DNA of 64,000 bases, taken from positions 262,442-326,441 of the forward strand of contig NZ_LMLH01000028.1 of NCBI RefSeq assembly GCF_001421885.1, given 5' to 3'. The translations under genes were made by a program, and so were the position numbers. This document shows, in pieces, positions 1 through 8,238 of the stretch. The DNA is from Pseudomonas sp. Leaf48 (GTDB lineage Bacteria; Pseudomonadota; Gammaproteobacteria; Pseudomonadales; Pseudomonadaceae). The notes under the pieces are model-generated. The model did not search any database. It saw only the letters and a program-made list of their open reading frames with translations, and was not told the DNA's origin. Within the stretch, counting starts at the first letter, position 1; the number at the start of each line of letters is the position of its first letter.

Positions 1-684
1 CAGATCGGCGAGTTCGGACGCTGGCAAGACTTTGTCTTTGCGCAGCTCCGGCAGCAGACGGATCACTGCCGACCAGTCCCCCCGCTGCTGATGCAATCGT
101 TGCAACTGGCGCAGGGCTTGCGCATTACGGGGATGACGTTCGTGCATGGCTTGCAGGGTCGTCAGCGCGCCTTCCGTATCACCACGGTCCGCCTGTAACT
201 GGGCATGAGTCAGGGCAATGGCCAACTCGGCCTGGGGTTGACGCTCGAGTGCGCGCTCCAGCAAGTTGTCGCTTTCCTCATAGTGCCCTTGTTCGTTGGC
301 GGCACGGGCAGCACCAAGATAGTAAAGCAGTGGCTGGCGCTCGGCTTCGGCGGCCCGAGACAAATGGCGTTGCGCGCTGGCCCAGCGCCCCTCGGCCAAA
401 TCCAGCTGACCGTGCTCGATCGCCACTTGCACCCGGCGACTTCGATTACGCCGCGACCACGGATTGACCACGCCACTGGAGGTCATCACCAGTTCGATCA
501 ATGCCTTGATGCTCCAGACCACCAGCCACAACACCGCCACCAGCGCCAAAGTTGCCCACAGGCTCGACTCATAGCGGAAAGACTTGTAGGCCACCAGCAC
601 ATAACCGGAATGTTCGGCAATCGCCAACCCGAGCGCAGCTGTAGCGGCGATAACGAGAAACACGATCACATAAAGACGTTTCAT
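1..684 (-). CDS. hemY: HemY, haem biosynthesis-associated inner-membrane TPR protein (C-terminus cut by window edge)
   Basis: Last gene of the haem operon on the minus strand; its first 228 codons are in the window and the frame runs open through base 1. The N-terminus starts MKRLYVIVFLVIAA and has two membrane segments (about residues 4-24 and 42-62), followed by soluble helical sequence with repeated small-helix pairs, as in the HemY_N/TPR family. The family is thought to scaffold late tetrapyrrole enzymes at the membrane; its exact role is unsettled. The start codon overlaps the hemX stop (ATGA), which fixes the start at 684 and indicates translational coupling. Confidence 0.9.
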   Translation of the reverse strand, partial: MKRLYVIVFLVIAATAALGLAIAEHSGYVLVAYKSFRYESSLWATLALVAVLWLVVWSIKALIELVMTSSGVVNPWSRRNRSRRVQVAIEHGQLDLAEGRWASAQRHLSRAAEAERQPLLYYLGAARAANEQGHYEESDNLLERALERQPQAELAIALTHAQLQADRGDTEGALTTLQAMHERHPRNAQALRQLQRLHQQRGDWSAVIRLLPELRKDKVLPASELADL

Positions 685-1826
685 GGCGTCGCCTCCTGCG
701 CAGGATTAGCGGCAGGTTTGGCCATTGGCTTGATCGAGTCCTCGGCGTTGACGTTACGGCGCTCCAGATAGCCCTGCACCGCGCTCAGCGTGCCGGTCAG
801 GTCTGGTGTGATCACGGAGACGGGCTGCTTGCTCAGCTCAACAACCTGCTCAAGCATCACTTTGCTTTGCGGGTTGTCCGGGTTGAAGTTGCCCTGGAGT
901 ACGTCCCGCGCTTCATCCAGCGCCTGGGTGTAAACCGCTGCCTGACCGTTGAGCGCAGCCCATTGCGCCTGCTCCAGCGCCAGGCTCAGGGCCAGGCGCA
1001 CCTGGCTCAGGCTTTGACCGGCCAGCAGGGGGCGAACATTTTTGTCGGCATTGAAATCGATACGGATATAGCGTGAGATCTGATCCCACCACTGTGCCCA
1101 ACGACTGGCACCGTCGCCATCGGCAGTCAGGCCCAGCAGGGAATCACCACGATCCTTGTACTCGGGTGCCAGCTCAGTGAGGCTGATCACCTGGTCACGC
1201 AGCGCGCCCAGACGCAGGAACAGCCCGGTGCGATCCGGCTGATCGGTGCTGCGCAAGGCCACCAGGGTTTTGGCCACTTGCTCGCGGGCAGCGAAGGAGC
1301 CGGGATCATTTTGCTCGCGCAGAATTTCATCGGCGCCCTGCACCAACGCCTGGGCGCTGCTGATGTCCTGCAATGCAGACAGGCGCAGGCTGGCCAGTCT
1401 CAGCAAGTGCTCGGCCTCGGCCAGGCGCCAGTCTTTGCGGCTGGCGCCAAGGACAGTTTCCAGGCGCTGATTCAAGCGCTGCTGATCACCCTGCAGCTGC
1501 GTCACCAGACGGCGACGCTCTTCCAGCTCATCTACGCCGGGCAATTGCTCAAGGCGTGCACTCAGGCGCTGCTCGCTGAGCTTGAGGCTTTGCGCCTCGT
1601 CGCTCAAAGCTTGCACCCGACTCAGTTGCTGCTGAGTGGTCGCCTGCAGGTGCCGTACCTGCCAGACACCCCAGCCGCCCACCGCGACACCGACAGCACC
1701 AATCAACAGCGCGACTATTGCCAGCCCGTTGCCCTGGCGCTGTACCGCAGCAGGTGGCGGAGTTTCATCAACCGGTGCATCAAGCACTGGCCGGACGTCA
1801 TCTTTAGGCAAGGCAGTTTCGCTCAC
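681..1826 (-). CDS. hemX: HemX, uroporphyrinogen-III C-methyltransferase-like membrane protein
   Basis: 381 residues. A short cytoplasmic N-terminus is followed by one membrane segment at about residues 32-54 and then a long alpha-helical, Gln/Leu/Glu-rich coiled-coil region (about 60-130) and a conserved C-terminal domain. This is the Pseudomonas/enterobacterial HemX architecture. Despite the family name it lacks a recognisable SAM-methyltransferase fold, so it is more likely a structural partner of HemD/HemY than an enzyme. It lies between hemD and hemY with a 16-bp gap upstream and a 4-bp overlap downstream, so it is co-transcribed with both. Confidence 0.9.
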   Translation of the reverse strand: MSETALPKDDVRPVLDAPVDETPPPAAVQRQGNGLAIVALLIGAVGVAVGGWGVWQVRHLQATTQQQLSRVQALSDEAQSLKLSEQRLSARLEQLPGVDELEERRRLVTQLQGDQQRLNQRLETVLGASRKDWRLAEAEHLLRLASLRLSALQDISSAQALVQGADEILREQNDPGSFAAREQVAKTLVALRSTDQPDRTGLFLRLGALRDQVISLTELAPEYKDRGDSLLGLTADGDGASRWAQWWDQISRYIRIDFNADKNVRPLLAGQSLSQVRLALSLALEQAQWAALNGQAAVYTQALDEARDVLQGNFNPDNPQSKVMLEQVVELSKQPVSVITPDLTGTLSAVQGYLERRNVNAEDSIKPMAKPAANPAQEATP

Positions 1827-1842
1827 GTATCCATCCTTTGCG

Positions 1843-2610
1843 TTAGAAAACGGGCACGGGGTGCTCCCGTAACGCCGTCAGCAAGGCCGCGGCATTGGCG
1901 CCACGACAATCCACAACAGTTTCAGCCCCGGCGGCACGGGCCATCTCGGCGACCCTGGGGCTTGGTACAAACACCGGCAACCGCGCCAACTGCGGCCAGG
2001 CAGTGCCAGCCAGTCGATGCAGATGCTCAAAACCTTGTCCACTGCTGACCACCAGCCCGTTAAGGCGTTCCGCTTCGATCTGCCGGGGCAGAGCGGCTGG
2101 CGGGTATTGCGGCAGGTCGCGGCGGTATAACTCCAGATACTCGACACTAGCACCAAGCGCACGCAAACGCTCAGCCAGCAACTCGCGCCCACCCTCCCCG
2201 CGCAGGATCAGCACGCGCGCATCGGGCTGCGCGATAGCCTCGCGCAATACGCAAAGTTCGAGCAAGGCTTCGCTGTCATCACCCTCAGCGGGAAAGCTGA
2301 CGTCCAGGCCGTGCTGCTGAAGTATCTGCGCGGTGGCCGCACCGACGCTGAACCACTTGATGCGCGGTGGTTGTGGCCAATATTGGTTGAGCAGTTCAAG
2401 ACCGATCCGGGCGGCCGGCTTGCTGACGACGATCACGGCACAGTAACGATCCAGCGTCTGAATCACCTGGCGCATTGTGTCAGTGGCCGCAATCGGCACG
2501 ATGTCCAAAAGCGGCAGGCAGCTACTGAAAATATCGTTTTGCGCCAAAAAACGGCTCAGCGCTGCCGACTCATCCGCCGGACGCGTCAGCAACAGGCGCC
2601 AACCGGTCAC
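1843..2610 (-). CDS. hemD: Uroporphyrinogen-III synthase
   Basis: 255 residues, the usual length for HemD. The enzyme closes and isomerises hydroxymethylbilane into uroporphyrinogen III, the branch point to haem, sirohaem and cobalamin. The N-terminus MTGWRLLLTRPADESA is the typical HemD opening; the two-domain body has the conserved patterns around AVIVVSKPAARIG (about residues 58-70) and GLVVSSGQGFEHL (about 172-184). The start overlaps the end of hemC by 4 bp (ATGA), so the two consecutive enzymes of the pathway are translationally coupled. Confidence 0.95.
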   Translation of the reverse strand: MTGWRLLLTRPADESAALSRFLAQNDIFSSCLPLLDIVPIAATDTMRQVIQTLDRYCAVIVVSKPAARIGLELLNQYWPQPPRIKWFSVGAATAQILQQHGLDVSFPAEGDDSEALLELCVLREAIAQPDARVLILRGEGGRELLAERLRALGASVEYLELYRRDLPQYPPAALPRQIEAERLNGLVVSSGQGFEHLHRLAGTAWPQLARLPVFVPSPRVAEMARAAGAETVVDCRGANAAALLTALREHPVPVF

Positions 2611-3548
2611 TCGTGGCCTGCCTCGCCATAGACCGCCTTGAGTATATCGTCGGCACCCTGGCTCAGAAGATCTTCAGCAACTTGCACGCCCAGCGCCTCG
2701 GCATCGCTACGCGGTGCACGGGCTTGCGCACTGAGCAGCAGACCACCGCTCGGATCGCCTACCAGTCCACGCAACCAGACCTGATCGCCCTCAAGCACGG
2801 CGTAACAGGCAATCGGCACCTGGCAACCGCCATTCAAATGTTTATTGAGGGCGCGCTCGGCAGTCACGCGGGTGGCCGTATCCTGGTGATGCAGCGGTGC
2901 CAGCAAGGCATGGATCTCGCTGTCGGCACTGCGACATTCGATGCCCACCGCACCCTGCCCGCCGGCCGGCAGGCTGTCGTCGACACCGATGGCCGAGGTG
3001 ATGCGGTCTTCAAAGCCCAGGCGAATCAGCCCCGCTGACGCAAGGATGATGGCGTCGTATTCACCGGCATCGAGTTTCGCCAGGCGGGTATTGACGTTGC
3101 CGCGCAGGAAGCGGATTTCCAGATCCGGACGCCGGGTCAGTAACTGGGCCTGACGGCGCAGACTGGAGGTGCCGACGATGCTGCCATCGGGCAAGTCATC
3201 GAGGCTCGCGTAGGTGTTGGAAACGAAAGCATCGCGCGGGTCTTCACGCTCGCAAATGCAGAACAGTCCCAGACCTTCGGGGAAGTCCATCGGTACGTCT
3301 TTCATGGAATGCACCGCGATGTCGGCTTCGTTTTCCAACAGCGCGGTTTCCAGTTCCTTGACGAACAGTCCCTTGCCACCGATTTTCGACAGCGGGGAGT
3401 CGAGCAGCTTGTCGCCACGGCTGACCATGGGCACCAGGGTCACGAGCAGACCCCGGTGGGCGGCTTCAAGACGGGCTTTGACGTATTCGGCCTGCCACAG
3501 GGCAAGCGCGCTTTTGCGGGTGGCGATGCGGATTTCGCGAGTGGACAT
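2607..3548 (-). CDS. hemC: Porphobilinogen deaminase (hydroxymethylbilane synthase)
   Basis: 313 residues. Polymerises four porphobilinogen molecules into hydroxymethylbilane in the cytoplasm. Family marks are the N-terminal RIATRKSALALWQAE, the catalytic-site stretch VHSMKDVP with Asp84, the arginine-rich loop TSSLRRQAQ, and GGCQVPI, whose Cys242 carries the dipyrromethane cofactor. First gene of hemCDXY; 138 bp separate it from algR upstream, so a promoter of its own in 3549-3686 is likely, with read-through from algR possible. Confidence 0.97.
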   Translation of the reverse strand: MSTREIRIATRKSALALWQAEYVKARLEAAHRGLLVTLVPMVSRGDKLLDSPLSKIGGKGLFVKELETALLENEADIAVHSMKDVPMDFPEGLGLFCICEREDPRDAFVSNTYASLDDLPDGSIVGTSSLRRQAQLLTRRPDLEIRFLRGNVNTRLAKLDAGEYDAIILASAGLIRLGFEDRITSAIGVDDSLPAGGQGAVGIECRSADSEIHALLAPLHHQDTATRVTAERALNKHLNGGCQVPIACYAVLEGDQVWLRGLVGDPSGGLLLSAQARAPRSDAEALGVQVAEDLLSQGADDILKAVYGEAGHE

Positions 3549-3686
3549 GGATCAATCCGTACTGAATAGATACGGCGGATAATAACAGCTCAGCCAAATC
3601 CACTTTGACTTGTATCAGATACTGCCCGGCCTCCCTGGCCCCGGATGTCCGGCAATCGGGTGTGCAATCCGCCTGTAAATGGCGAA

Positions 3687-4433
3687 TTAAAGCTGTTGCA
3701 TCATTTTTCGCACGCCAGCTACATGGCGCCGGCTGACGATCAGGGCATCACCATTGAGGCCTTTGAGAAACAGCTGGAAATGCCCCAGGGGTGTGCGCTG
3801 CAATCGTTCGATGCGCTCACGGGCGACCAGGGCGTTGCGATGGATGCGCACAAAACGGTCGCCGAACTCGTCTTCAAGAGCCTTGAGCGGCTCATCGAGC
3901 AGCACTTCGCCGCCTTCGTGGCGCAAGGTCACGTATTTGTGGTCGGCAATGAAATAGACCACCTGATCCAGCGGAATCAGCTCGATACCCTTACGGGTCC
4001 GGGCGCTGATATGGCTGCGCGGGCCGCTGCCGCTGTCGGCAGCAGGGCGGGTCAGTGCGGCGAGCTGAGCGCGGTTGGGGCGTTCGGCTCTCTTTAATGC
4101 GTCATGTAACTGTTCAGTTCTCACAGGTTTCACCAGATAGCCTACGGCGCTGGCCTGTAAGGCTTCCACGGCAAATTCATCGGGCCCGGCGCAAAATACT
4201 ACGGCGGGCGGTGTTTCGCGTTCGCATAAACGCGCGGCCACTTGCAGGCCATCGAGACCCGGCATGCGAATATCGAGCAACACGATATCCGGTCTATGGC
4301 TGTCAATCAGTGCCAAGGCCTCTTCGCCATTCGTGGCGCTGGGCTCCAGGACACTGTATCCCTCGAGTTCGCCAACCATTCGGCTCAGGCGCTCGCGGGC
4401 CAGGGTTTCGTCATCAACGATCAGGACATTCAT
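3687..4433 (-). CDS. algR: AlgR, LytTR-family response regulator
   Basis: 248 residues. N-terminal receiver domain (1-120) with acidic pocket D7/D8, phospho-acceptor Asp54 in VLLDIRMPGLDGL and conserved Lys in YLVKP; C-terminal LytTR DNA-binding domain (about 145-248) with the ARTRKGIELIPL and HRNALVAR patterns. In P. aeruginosa AlgR controls alginate, type IV pili and c-di-GMP genes. The start at MNVLIVDDE is chosen because the receiver domain begins there; an in-frame ATG 33 bp upstream adds residues without similarity. The cognate sensor gene algZ/fimS is not next to it (see finding). Confidence 0.95.
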   Translation of the reverse strand: MNVLIVDDETLARERLSRMVGELEGYSVLEPSATNGEEALALIDSHRPDIVLLDIRMPGLDGLQVAARLCERETPPAVVFCAGPDEFAVEALQASAVGYLVKPVRTEQLHDALKRAERPNRAQLAALTRPAADSGSGPRSHISARTRKGIELIPLDQVVYFIADHKYVTLRHEGGEVLLDEPLKALEDEFGDRFVRIHRNALVARERIERLQRTPLGHFQLFLKGLNGDALIVSRRHVAGVRKMMQQL

Positions 4434-4894
4434 ATTGCGCTGGATTCCTGCGTGAGTCTCGCACAAGGATAGCGTAGACAGGTGAAGTGACGTCTGTCAC
4501 CGCGATCCACGCTAAGACTAGCGCGAGCGTCAAAAAGTGCCGCGAATCCGGCGGCTAAATTTTCATCCGCCGGGCGATTGGCGGTCCATGCCCGCACTGG
4601 CGATACATCGCCAAAGGGTTTGTTGATACGCAATCTGAACACCCCCCCTCTTCTTATAGCCTGCAGCCGCACAAAGGAGTGCGCCGATCCTACTTTCCAA
4701 CTGTAGACGGTTGGCGGGACGTTATTGCTCAATTGGTAAATATCGTGTTGCAAAATTGCACAGGACCTGGCCCGAGCGGGCTCGCATTGCGAAAAAAAAC
4801 CGGTCGACCAGCGTCAACGCCAGCAATGACAACCCTGCTATTATCCGCGCCAGCGTTCCACGCCTTCTTACTTCAAGCCGATACGAGCGAATTC
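4434..4894. other. algR-argH divergent intergenic region, no sensor kinase gene
   Basis: This 461-bp region lies between two divergent genes and contains no reading frame with histidine-kinase features (no H-box, N-box or membrane helices). The longest minus-strand frame, 4430-4753, has an unremarkable composition and no family I recognise. It must hold the argH and algR promoters. The stretch 4711-4760 is AT-rich, but I could not assign convincing -35/-10 pairs. Confidence 0.6.
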
Positions 4895-6289
4895 ATGAGC
4901 ACTGACAAGACCAATCAGTCCTGGGGCGGCCGCTTCAGTGAACCCGTCGACGCCTTCGTCGCCCGCTTCACCGCCTCCGTCACTTTCGACCAGCGCCTGT
5001 ATCGCCACGACATCATGGGCTCGATCGCCCACGCCACCATGCTGGCCAAGGTCGGCGTACTGACCGATGCCGAGCGCGACAGCATTATCGATGGCCTGAA
5101 GACCATCCAGGGCGAAATCGAGGCCGGGCAGTTCGACTGGCGCATCGACCTCGAAGATGTACACATGAACATCGAAGCGCGCCTGACCGACCGCATCGGC
5201 GTCACCGGTAAAAAGCTGCACACCGGTCGCAGCCGTAACGACCAGGTCGCGACCGACATCCGCCTGTGGCTGCGTGACGAGATCGACCTGATCCTGGCCG
5301 AGATCACCCGCCTGCAAAAAGGCCTGCTGGAACAGGCCGAGCGCGAAGCCGCCAGTATCATGCCCGGCTTCACCCACTTGCAGACTGCACAGCCGGTGAC
5401 CTTCGGCCACCACATGCTGGCCTGGTTCGAAATGCTCAGCCGCGACTACGAACGCCTGGTCGACTGCCGCAAACGCACCAATCGCATGCCTTTGGGCAGC
5501 GCCGCTCTTGCCGGCACTACTTACCCTATCGACCGTGAATACACCGCTCAACTGCTGGGTTTCGACGCGGTGGGCGGCAACTCGCTGGACAACGTTTCCG
5601 ATCGCGACTTCGCCATCGAGTTCTGCTCGGCCGCCAGCATCGCGATGATGCACCTGTCGCGCTTCTCCGAAGAACTGGTGCTATGGACCAGCGCGCAATT
5701 CCAGTTCATCGATCTGCCGGACCGTTTCTGCACCGGCAGCTCGATCATGCCGCAAAAGAAAAACCCGGACGTGCCAGAACTGGTGCGTGGCAAGACCGGC
5801 CGGGTGTTCGGCGCACTGATGGGCCTGCTGACCCTGATGAAAGGCCAGCCACTGGCCTATAACAAGGATAACCAGGAAGACAAGGAACCGCTGTTCGACG
5901 CCGCCGATACCCTGCGCGACTCCCTGCGGGCCTTTGCCGACATGGTTCCGGCGATCAAGCCCAAGCACGCCATCATGCGCGAAGCGGCCCTGCGTGGTTT
6001 CTCCACCGCCACCGACCTGGCCGACTACCTGGTACGTCGTGGCCTGCCTTTCCGTGACTGCCATGAAATCGTCGGCCATGCCGTGAAGTACGGTGTGGAC
6101 AGCGGCAAGGACCTGGCGGAGATGAGCCTGGAAGAACTGCGCAAGTTCAGCGACCAGATCGATCAGGACGTGTTCGCCGTACTGACCCTGGAAGGCTCGG
6201 TGAATGCCCGCAACCATATCGGCGGCACTGCACCGGCGCAGGTGAAGGCTGCCGTGGTTCGCGGCCAGGCGTTGCTCGCCAGCCGCTAA
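4895..6289 (+). CDS. argH: Argininosuccinate lyase
   Basis: 464 residues. Last step of arginine synthesis: splits argininosuccinate into arginine and fumarate. Fumarase/aspartase superfamily: N-terminal QSWGGRFSEPVDAFVARF, the substrate region GVTGKKLHTGRSRNDQVATD (about 108-127), and the signature GSSIMPQKKNPD (about 280-291) with the catalytic serine in the flexible loop. The start at 4895 (MSTDKTNQSWGG) matches the family; the frame is open 72 codons further upstream but that part has no family similarity. Confidence 0.97.
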   Translation: MSTDKTNQSWGGRFSEPVDAFVARFTASVTFDQRLYRHDIMGSIAHATMLAKVGVLTDAERDSIIDGLKTIQGEIEAGQFDWRIDLEDVHMNIEARLTDRIGVTGKKLHTGRSRNDQVATDIRLWLRDEIDLILAEITRLQKGLLEQAEREAASIMPGFTHLQTAQPVTFGHHMLAWFEMLSRDYERLVDCRKRTNRMPLGSAALAGTTYPIDREYTAQLLGFDAVGGNSLDNVSDRDFAIEFCSAASIAMMHLSRFSEELVLWTSAQFQFIDLPDRFCTGSSIMPQKKNPDVPELVRGKTGRVFGALMGLLTLMKGQPLAYNKDNQEDKEPLFDAADTLRDSLRAFADMVPAIKPKHAIMREAALRGFSTATDLADYLVRRGLPFRDCHEIVGHAVKYGVDSGKDLAEMSLEELRKFSDQIDQDVFAVLTLEGSVNARNHIGGTAPAQVKAAVVRGQALLASR

Positions 6290-6290
6290 A

Positions 6291-6369
6291 GCTTCGCGGG
6301 CAAGCCCGCTCCCACAGGGTCAGGTGTATTCAACACTTTCCACTGTGGGGGCGGGCCTGCCTGCGACGA
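6291..6369. repeat. REP pair (GCGGGCAAGCCCGCTCCCACA class)
   Basis: Two inverted copies of a GC-rich imperfect palindrome, one reading CGGGCAAGCCCGCTCCCACA and the other the complement, placed directly behind the argH stop and before the convergent GST gene. This is a REPIN-like pair of the type that recurs in many intergenic spaces of this window. Confidence 0.8.
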
Positions 6370-6392
6370 CTGACTTCAGCACACTACAAACT

Positions 6393-7052
6393 TCACTTCC
6401 TGGACGCGATCATCGCCATAAATGCTGGCATCGCCGCTTCCTTGTCCGCTGCGATTTTCTGCACATTCGGGTTCTGCTCCAGCTTCTCCAGCAGCGCCTT
6501 GGCTGCCGGCAGTTCTGCCAACAGATCAATTCCAAACAACTTTTTGGCAACCGCACAGGCCAGCGGCACGCTGTAAAGGAAGTACAGATCCGCCACGCTC
6601 AGGCTTTCGCCGGCCACGTAAGGACTGAATTTTCCGTGGCGGCCCAGGGCCGCGATTCCCTGTAGCAGTTCGGCCCTGGTCTTTTCCTTGATCGCCTCTG
6701 GCACTGGCGTACCAAAAAACGCCTCGCCGTAGCAGGCACGGCCCGGCAGTTCGAGGTACAGCTCGATTTCCTTGGCCAACGCCAACACCTGCGCACGTTC
6801 GAATGGATCTGTCGGCAACAGCGGTGTGCCCTTCTGGCTCTGTTCGATGTACTCGAGAATCACGCTGGTCTCATTGATGAAACCCTGCTCTACCTTCAAC
6901 ACCGGGACCTTTCCACGCGGGCTGATAGCCAGTGCCTCGGGGCTGGTGCCTGCGTAAAAAGGCACTTCTTCAAATGGCAGGCCTTTTTCCAGCAGCGCCA
7001 GTTTGACCATGTTGTAGTAGTTACTGACGGAGAATCCATAAAGCTTGATCAT
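6393..7052 (-). CDS. Glutathione S-transferase family protein
   Basis: 219 residues, normal for a cytosolic GST. The N-terminal thioredoxin-like half begins MIKLYGFSVSNYYNMVKLAL and contains the cis-Pro glutathione-site pattern GKVPVLKVEQG (about 50-60) and ETSVILEYIE (about 64-73); the C-terminal half is all-helical with the GESLSVADLY motif (about 146-155), the usual GST N-capping box. Likely conjugates glutathione to electrophiles; substrate unknown. The start at 7052 is chosen by homology; the frame is open 46 codons upstream. Confidence 0.85.
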   Translation of the reverse strand: MIKLYGFSVSNYYNMVKLALLEKGLPFEEVPFYAGTSPEALAISPRGKVPVLKVEQGFINETSVILEYIEQSQKGTPLLPTDPFERAQVLALAKEIELYLELPGRACYGEAFFGTPVPEAIKEKTRAELLQGIAALGRHGKFSPYVAGESLSVADLYFLYSVPLACAVAKKLFGIDLLAELPAAKALLEKLEQNPNVQKIAADKEAAMPAFMAMIASRK

Positions 7053-7177
7053 CACAAAGCCTCCAGGCCGTGCGGGGGTTGGCGGTGCCTGTTTATAGAA
7101 CGCCTGTGCGTTTCTTGCCAGCAGCATCACGCACCTGAATGCGGGTAAACTGGCCGCCTTTCCCTGAGGAGCCTGCC

Positions 7178-7462
7178 ATGAGCGAGCCAACCGATATCGA
7201 CAACGACGAAGAAGAGTTCGCCGAAAGCACCCTGATCCAGGCCATCGAAAACCAGATCGAAAGCGACAACCCTCCGGCGGCCAAAGCCACCTTCAACAAG
7301 CTGACGCTGGTGGGCTACGAGCGCGAAGAAATCCTTAATTTGATGGCCCACGTATTAGCGGTGGAAATCGACGCGATCCTCGAAGAAGACCGCGCGTTCA
7401 ACACCGAATGGTACGAGGCGGCGCTGCGTGCGCTGCCAGAGTTGCCCCCGGAAAAGCAGTAG
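7178..7462 (+). CDS. Small acidic conserved protein of unknown function
   Basis: 94 residues, strongly acidic (DIDNDEEEFAEST near the N-terminus). Predominantly helical, no signal peptide or membrane segment, so cytoplasmic. The start MSEPTDID at 7178 follows a clear ribosome-binding site (TGAGGAG, 8 bp upstream). It is read toward TIGR02647 and cyaA genes but is separated from them by a REP pair. I do not recognise a named family. Confidence 0.75.
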   Translation: MSEPTDIDNDEEEFAESTLIQAIENQIESDNPPAAKATFNKLTLVGYEREEILNLMAHVLAVEIDAILEEDRAFNTEWYEAALRALPELPPEKQ

Positions 7463-7478
7463 GCATCGACACCGATTC

Positions 7479-7594
7479 CTGTGGCGAGGGGGCTCGCCCC
7501 CCGTTGGGTCGCCAAGCGACCCTCCAACAATTTCGCGACTGCTGCGCAGCAACAACAGGGCGATTCGGCGTTCCTGCAGGCCCCCTCGCCACAG
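7479..7594. repeat. REP pair (GTGGCGAGGGGG class)
   Basis: Outer arms TGTGGCGAGGGGGCTCGCCC and the inverted CCCCCTCGCCACAG flank internal palindromes (GGTCGCCAAGCGACC, GCTGCGCAGC). This second REP class also occurs at 11653 and 42003. It fills the first half of the 336-bp space 7463-7798; the remainder (7595-7798) must contain the promoter of the next gene, but I see no convincing sigma-70 boxes. Confidence 0.75.
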
Positions 7595-7798
7595 CGAAGC
7601 GAGCCTCACACAATTTGTTGCCAATCATGCCTGCCACCTTTCAGCCCCTGACTACACTGGGTAAACCCCGCTGCCTCGCAGCCGGCCGGGGAATGCATCC
7701 CAAGACAAAAAATCCCTGTCGCAAGCACTGGACATGCCGCGCAAGTGAGCTCACCTTAGTGGCGCTGTCGTCCAATTCCTAGAAAGTCTGGAGTCCTT

Positions 7799-8044
7799 AT
7801 GTCGCTTACCCCTGAGTTGGTTGCCGAACTGGAAATCCTCGCACTCTTCAACCTGGACAGTTCCCAGGAAGGTTTGAAAATTCATCAGACCGCTGCTCCA
7901 AAAGCTATTGCCGCTGCCCAACGCCTGTTCGAAAAAGAATTGATCGATCAACCTGATGGCGGCTACCTGACCAGTCTGGGTCGTGACGCCGCGCAGAATG
8001 TGCAAACGCTCCTGACCATACTGAGCGTCCAGGAAACCGCCTGA
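7799..8044 (+). CDS. TIGR02647-family small protein
   Basis: 81 residues; N-terminus MSLTPELVAELEILALFNL and a C-terminal GGYLTSLGRDAAQN pattern match a small Pseudomonas/gamma-proteobacterial family known only as TIGR02647. The sequence has the feel of a single winged-helix (helices followed by LIDQPDGGYLTSLG, like a wing), so nucleic-acid binding is possible but not shown. The ATG is preceded by CTGGAGTCC, a good ribosome-binding site. Confidence 0.75.
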   Translation: MSLTPELVAELEILALFNLDSSQEGLKIHQTAAPKAIAAAQRLFEKELIDQPDGGYLTSLGRDAAQNVQTLLTILSVQETA

Positions 8045-8238
8045 ATTTCACCGTATAGCCCACGGAAAACCACATCAGAGGATTTCCGCGGGCTTGCTCT
8101 TTGACCTGCCATCTGCAAGCGATGGAAATCTGACGTCAAAATCACAAAATCAGCTTAAAAATCCCGGAGCCGAGGCGCTACACTGCGACTCATCCCGAGA
8201 TTCCTTCCTCCGAGCCCTGCGAGCCGGTTTGAGCTGAC

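Noticed and set aside
205..771. 188-codon plus-strand frame over hemY/hemX
   Set aside because: Overlaps two conserved haem-operon genes on the other strand and has no recognisable domain.
4430..4753. 107-codon minus-strand frame upstream of algR as a possible algZ remnant
   Set aside because: No membrane helices, H-box or ATPase motifs can be seen; it overlaps the algR start and shows no similarity to a histidine kinase.
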